Assembly: GCA_040766655.1 (NCBI GenBank)
Contig: JAXGQB010000006.1
Location: 124,001 to 188,000 of the forward strand
Reading direction: 5' to 3'
Source of the DNA: JALOOB01 sp040766655
GTDB taxonomy: Bacteria > Chloroflexota > Anaerolineae > CG2-30-64-16
DNA length: 64,000 nucleotides
Part shown: one piece after another, positions 60,473 to 64,000 of the stretch
How the letters are laid out: each line of letters begins with the position of its first letter
How positions within the stretch are numbered: position 1 is the stretch's first letter
The notes under the pieces: model-generated
Database searches by the model: none
Told to the model about the DNA's origin: nothing
The model's input: only the letters and a program-made list of their open reading frames with translations
Translations under genes and position numbers: made by a program

Positions 60473-60500
60473 TTGCAGAAACGGCCTGATCTGGCTATAA
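60473..60500 (+). promoter_or_regulatory. Promoter of fdhD
   Basis: TTGCAG (60473-60478), 16-bp spacer, TATAAT (60495-60500), 34 bp before the GTG start. Confidence 0.6.
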
Positions 60501-60533
60501 TGGCACGGTGTCCTTGTCAAGGAGGGCAAGACC

Positions 60534-61322
60534 GTGACATTGAGCCAGGAGGCGCGGACCGAGCGTTACGAGGGCGGGCGCAAGACAGCGGCGCCGATGC
60601 AGGTCGTCCGGGAAGGCGTGGTGCGCCTGCACGTCAACGGAGAAGAGTGGGCCAGCTTGATGGCCACCCCCGAGGAGCTCGACCTCCTCGCCCTGGGTTT
60701 TCTTGCCAACGAGGGCATCATCCAGGGAATGGGGGACGTCCGGCGGGTCGTGGTGTGTCCGAGCAGGACGTGCGTCGAGGTCTGGCTGCGCAGGGTTGAC
60801 ATCGAGCGACCGGCGCGCAGCACGGTGACCAGCGGGTGCGGCGGAGGGATCACCTTTGCCGACCTGACGGCTGAGGCGACGCCCCTGACCGCGGACACGC
60901 GCGTGACGGCCCGCCAGCTGGGCAGGCTGATGTTTCAGCTGCAGGAGCGGGAGCGGACGCGAGGCGTCCATACGTCGGCCCTGGCCGATGGCGATGCCTT
61001 GCTCTTGATCTGCGAAGACGTGGGCCGGCACAACACGCTGGACAAGATCCGGGGCCGGTGCCTGGCGGAGGGGATTGCGACCGAGGGCAGGATTCTGCTG
61101 GCATCCGGGCGCATCAGCGCCGAGATGCTGAACAAGGCGGCCCGCATGCAGACGCCGGTCGTGGCCAGCCGGAGCTCGCCGACCACGCTGGCACTGGCGC
61201 TGGCTGAGGCGTGGAATATCACGGTCGTCGGATATGTGCGTCGCAACAGCCTGGTCGTCTATACTGGTTTCGGACGCGTGCTACAGGATACTGAGGAGGT
61301 GGGGAGTAATGCACACACGTGA
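60534..61322 (+). CDS. fdhD: Formate dehydrogenase accessory sulfurtransferase FdhD
   Basis: A 262-residue FdhD/NarQ protein. It moves sulfur from IscS to the molybdenum or tungsten cofactor of formate dehydrogenase. The active Cys is C102 in TSGCGGG (the E. coli type is CxxC). Other family parts are EELDLLALGFLANEGII, GVHTSALAD, CEDVGRHNTLDKIRG and LLASGRISAEMLNKAARM. GTG 60534 follows AAGGAGG by 8 nt. No formate dehydrogenase is in the window. It overlaps the DinB-like gene by 14 bp. Confidence 0.94.
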   Translation: MTLSQEARTERYEGGRKTAAPMQVVREGVVRLHVNGEEWASLMATPEELDLLALGFLANEGIIQGMGDVRRVVVCPSRTCVEVWLRRVDIERPARSTVTSGCGGGITFADLTAEATPLTADTRVTARQLGRLMFQLQERERTRGVHTSALADGDALLLICEDVGRHNTLDKIRGRCLAEGIATEGRILLASGRISAEMLNKAARMQTPVVASRSSPTTLALALAEAWNITVVGYVRRNSLVVYTGFGRVLQDTEEVGSNAHT

Positions 61323-61797
61323 CGACGCCTGGATGGCCCTTGATCGCAATTTCAAGGCGTTCATGGACTCTCTGGGAAACCTCACCGAAGAGGAACTGAC
61401 TGCGACTGAAGTCGTCGGAAAATGGTCGGTCAAGGATGTCGTGGCGCATGTCTGGTCGTGGGTGGAAGAGAGCATCCAAATTGCGAAGCAGTGGAGCGAC
61501 ACTCGTCCCACCAACAACAACGTCGTCTATGACGACAGCTGGAACGAGAAGCAGGTCGACGACAAATCTGTTCTTCCGCTGCTCACCGTCGTCGACGGCC
61601 TGAACCGCGCGCACATGCGCTTCATCCGCATGCTGGACCTGGAGGAGGACAGCGCTCTGGCGGAGATTCGCAAGTCGCCCTGGGATGGCACGGAGATGTC
61701 GTTGGCGGACTTCTACCACGACACGGCTGCGCACTATGAGGCGCACAGGATCGACCTCAAGAACTACCAGGAACGATGCCTGGACGGTTGCGACTGA
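61309..61797 (+). CDS. DinB/DUF1706-like four-helix-bundle protein
   Basis: A 162-residue helical protein with the ClbS/DfsB/DinB-like pattern: LTEEELTATEVVGKWSVKDVVAHVWSWVEE, with the metal-type His, a central helix (VVDGLNRAHMRFIRMLD) and a second His pair in FYHDTAAHYEAHR. Members of this superfamily include metal-dependent thiol transferases and toxin-resistance proteins. It starts 14 bp inside fdhD, with GAGGAGG upstream, so translation is coupled. Confidence 0.83.
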   Translation: MHTRDDAWMALDRNFKAFMDSLGNLTEEELTATEVVGKWSVKDVVAHVWSWVEESIQIAKQWSDTRPTNNNVVYDDSWNEKQVDDKSVLPLLTVVDGLNRAHMRFIRMLDLEEDSALAEIRKSPWDGTEMSLADFYHDTAAHYEAHRIDLKNYQERCLDGCD

Positions 61798-61833
61798 ACT
61801 TCTCCTGACCGCAACGACAAACCACCAGGCTGC

Positions 61834-61865
61834 GAGCCGGTCCCACAAAGGGGCCGGCTCTTTTT
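61834..61865 (+). terminator. Terminator of fdhD-DinB
   Basis: GAGCCGGTCCC (61834-61844) pairs with GGGGCCGGCTC (61850-61860), 11 pairs with one G-T, 5-nt loop, then five T. Confidence 0.93.
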
Positions 61866-61896
61866 CGTCACTGGGGAACCTGTTACAGAGTTTCAA

Positions 61897-61914
61897 CGCG
61901 TAGTACGCGATAAT
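61897..61914 (+). promoter_or_regulatory. Palindrome and -10 upstream of P5C dehydrogenase
   Basis: CGCGTAGTACGCG (61897-61909) is a perfect 6+1+6 palindrome directly touching GATAAT (61909-61914), a likely -10 about 36 bp before the ATG. A repressor site overlapping the promoter is possible. Confidence 0.4.
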
Positions 61915-61950
61915 GGTTCGCAATAACGTAACCCATGCCGGAGGAATGTA

Positions 61951-63510
61951 ATGAAGAAGCCGTTTGTGAACGAACCATTGACCGATTTCCGCATCACTGA
62001 TAACGTGGTGGCGTTTCAGGCAGCCCTGGCGAAGGTCCGGGAGCAGCTGGGGCGCCGCTATCCCCTGATCATTGGGGGCGAGAAGGTCTACACGGACGAC
62101 GTGGTGGAAAGCCGCAACCCGTCCGATCCGTCTCAGATCATCGGCCTGGTGAGCCAGGCCACGCCGGAACTCGCGGAGCGCGCGGTGCAGGAAGCTGCCA
62201 GGGCGTTCGAGCATTGGCACCGTCTCCCTGCGTCCGAGCGCGCCCGCTACCTGTTCAGCGCGGCGAAGATCATGCGCGAGCGCAAGCACGAGTTCAGCGC
62301 GCTGATGGTGCTGGAGGCCGGCAAGCCATGGGTCGAGGCCGATGCGGACACGGCCGAGGCCATCGACTTCATGGAATTTTACGGCCGCGAGATGTTGCGC
62401 CTGGGCAAGCCCCATCCCACGCACCCGGAGCCGAACCACGAGACGGAGCTGCACTACATCCCGCTGGGCGTGGGCGTGGTCATCCCGCCGTGGAACTTCC
62501 CCAACGCGATTCTGACCGGCATGACCAGCGCGGCCATCGTGACAGGCAACACGGTCGTCCTCAAACCGGCCAGCGCCACGCCCGTGATCGGCGCGTGGGT
62601 GGCCGAGTTGTTTATCGACGAGCTGCACCTGCCCGCCGGCGTGCTGAATTTCCTGCCCGGCCCCGGCGGATCGGTGGGCGACGTGCTGGTGGACCACCCG
62701 CTCACGCGGTTCGTCGCGTTCACGGGCAGCAAGGAGATCGGCCTGCGCGTCCACCAGCGCGCGGCCGCGGTGCATCCCGGTCAGAAGTGGCTCAAGCGCA
62801 CGGTGCTCGAGATGGGCGGCAAGGACGGCATCCTGGTGGACGAGACGGCCGACCTGGACGCGGCCGCGGCGGGGATTGTGTCGGCCGCGTTCGGCTTCTC
62901 GGGCCAGAAGTGCTCCGCGTGCTCCCGCGCGATCGTCGTCGAGTCGGTCTACGACGAGGTGTTGGCCAAGATCGTCGAGCTGACCGCGCGGGTCGACGTG
63001 GGCGATCCGGCCCTCGGCCCCGGCATCGAGATGGGGCCGGTGATCGACGGCAAGGCCCTCGCGAAGCACCTGGAGTACATCGGGATCGGGAAGGGTGAAG
63101 GGCGCCTCGTCGCGGGCGGCGAGGCCGTGCCGAACGACGCGGGCGGCTACTTCCTCCAGCCGACCGTGATTGCGGACGTCGCGCCCGACGCGCGACTGGC
63201 GCAGGAAGAGGTGTTCGGACCGGTGCTGGCCGTGATCAAGGCCAGGGACTTCGTCGACGGGCTGAACATCGCGAACAACACCGAGTACGGGCTGACCGGC
63301 AGCCTCTACTCCATGCGCCGCGACCGGCTCGAATGCGCGCGGCAGGAGTTCCAGGTCGGGAACCTGTACCTGAACCGCAAGTGCAGTGGCGCCCTGGTTG
63401 GCGTGCACCCGTTCGGCGGGTTCAACATGAGCGGGACCGACTCGAAGGCCGGCGGCACGGACTACCTGCAGCTCTTCCTGCAGGCGAAGGTGGTCAGCGA
63501 GCGCATCTAG
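61951..63510 (+). CDS. L-glutamate gamma-semialdehyde (1-pyrroline-5-carboxylate) dehydrogenase
   Basis: A 519-residue aldehyde dehydrogenase of the PruA/RocA type, oxidising glutamate semialdehyde to glutamate with NAD+ in proline or arginine breakdown. The N-terminus FVNEPLTDF and NPSDPSQIIG, PPWNFPNAILTGMT, E287 in VLEMGGKDG and nucleophile C321 in GFSGQKCSACSRAI fit this group, as does the end GVHPFGGFNMSGTDSKAGGTDYLQLFLQAK. A GGAGGA-type SD precedes ATG 61951. Its stop shares CTAG with the stop of the convergent MFS gene. Confidence 0.94.
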   Translation: MKKPFVNEPLTDFRITDNVVAFQAALAKVREQLGRRYPLIIGGEKVYTDDVVESRNPSDPSQIIGLVSQATPELAERAVQEAARAFEHWHRLPASERARYLFSAAKIMRERKHEFSALMVLEAGKPWVEADADTAEAIDFMEFYGREMLRLGKPHPTHPEPNHETELHYIPLGVGVVIPPWNFPNAILTGMTSAAIVTGNTVVLKPASATPVIGAWVAELFIDELHLPAGVLNFLPGPGGSVGDVLVDHPLTRFVAFTGSKEIGLRVHQRAAAVHPGQKWLKRTVLEMGGKDGILVDETADLDAAAAGIVSAAFGFSGQKCSACSRAIVVESVYDEVLAKIVELTARVDVGDPALGPGIEMGPVIDGKALAKHLEYIGIGKGEGRLVAGGEAVPNDAGGYFLQPTVIADVAPDARLAQEEVFGPVLAVIKARDFVDGLNIANNTEYGLTGSLYSMRRDRLECARQEFQVGNLYLNRKCSGALVGVHPFGGFNMSGTDSKAGGTDYLQLFLQAKVVSERI

Positions 63511-64000
63511 CGCGGGGAGCTGGCGCGGCCGATGCCGGACATGGCCAGCAGCAGCGCGGCGAGGAGCGCCAGCGAACCGCCCCAGATGAAGGGCGCGGAG
63601 GGTCCGAAGCCCTGCCAGCCGCCGACGCCCTGCCACAACACGCCCGCGATGGCGGACGCAGGGAAATCGAGGATGCCCAGCGTGGCGTTGTACGTCCCGT
63701 AGGCCGTGCCGCGCAGCTCCGCGGGCACCAGGTCCGCCACCAGCGCCTTGGCCGTGCCGTACGCCATGCCGTAGTAGAGCCCGTACAGGGCGTAGAGGGC
63801 CCAGATGTGCCAGGCGGCCTGCGCGAAGCCGAAGCCGAGGTAGATGACGGCGTAGGCGATCCACCCGCCGATGATCAGCTTCCGCCGCCCGATGCGGTCG
63901 GACAGCGCGCCGGCGGGCGTGGAGATTACCGTGTAGATCAGGTTGAAGGTGATCAGCATGCCGAGGATGCCCGCCACGCTGAGCCCCCGCTCCTGCGCGC
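63507..64000 (-). CDS. MFS transporter, C-terminal part (cut by right window edge)
   Basis: The frame is open to the right edge; 164 residues are visible. Five or six membrane helices, with the MFS motif ALSDRIGRRKLI between two of them (as in the second half of MFS carriers), then GTYNATLGILDFPASAIAG. Substrate cannot be told. It converges with the P5C dehydrogenase gene, with stop codons overlapping in CTAG (63507-63510). Confidence 0.88.
   Translation of the reverse strand, partial: AQERGLSVAGILGMLITFNLIYTVISTPAGALSDRIGRRKLIIGGWIAYAVIYLGFGFAQAAWHIWALYALYGLYYGMAYGTAKALVADLVPAELRGTAYGTYNATLGILDFPASAIAGVLWQGVGGWQGFGPSAPFIWGGSLALLAALLLAMSGIGRASSPR

Overview
The window looks like a chromosomal segment of a GC-rich, free-living bacterium, most likely a Chloroflexota (Anaerolineae/Caldilineae-like) lineage. 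This is an inference from several signs: a dnaG-rpoD operon whose primase zinc finger reads CFGAC, secreted proteins with Pro/Thr-rich linkers and a terminal WLPLVLR, a YdjGHI-like membrane module, and consensus sigma-A promoters with strong AAGGAGG ribosome binding sites. There is no insertion sequence, phage, plasmid or CRISPR signal. Both edges cut genes: ppdK on the left and an MFS transporter on the right.

Layout. 1-20 kb holds central metabolism and housekeeping: the ppdK 3' end, a class V aminotransferase, a hemolysin III-like membrane protein, a secreted LamG/metzincin protease, an S2P-type protease with CBS domains, a broken class III fructose-1,6-bisphosphatase, a CPA-type antiporter, an oligo-1,6-glucosidase, a GNAT acetyltransferase, dnaG-rpoD, tRNA-Asn and a GH3 beta-glucosidase. 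20-32 kb holds an uncharacterised nuclease-fold/winged-helix protein, a URO-D-like protein and a 3,090-residue secreted amylopullulanase with two GH13 catalytic domains and about ten carbohydrate-binding modules. Its leader carries a promoter, several hairpins and an intrinsic terminator upstream of the start codon. 32-36 kb is a four-gene membrane module (DUF2207, two-TM/Zn-ribbon protein, helical protein, SPFH protein fused to an excisionase-like HTH) resembling B. subtilis ydjGHI. 36-45 kb has a large TolB-like/TPR membrane protein, a winged-helix protein, an ATP-grasp ligase overlapping a C39-like cysteine peptidase, a membrane-anchored coiled-coil/HhH protein and a LysM protein.

45-64 kb holds a CDP-alcohol phosphatidyltransferase, an aldehyde:ferredoxin oxidoreductase with an SCP2 protein and an iron alcohol dehydrogenase, a PIG-L deacetylase, a lipoprotein hydrolase, a DUF47/PhoU-like protein, a HAD/membrane/SMP-30 operon, a LysM protein, a glutaredoxin-like protein, tRNA-Arg, gpmA, fdhD, a DinB-like protein, a P5C dehydrogenase and part of an MFS transporter.

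Taken together, the genes fit a polysaccharide-degrading heterotroph. Starch or pullulan is cut outside the cell by the amylopullulanase, and oligosaccharides are finished by GH13 and GH3 glucosidases and fed into glycolysis (gpmA, ppdK). AOR, FdhD and the Fe-ADH point to an anaerobic or facultative aldehyde/formate redox metabolism. The best candidates for undescribed biology are the SPFH-HTH module, the ATP-grasp/C39 pair, the structured leader of the amylopullulanase, and imperfect palindromic intergenic repeats at 33.8 and 53.0 kb.
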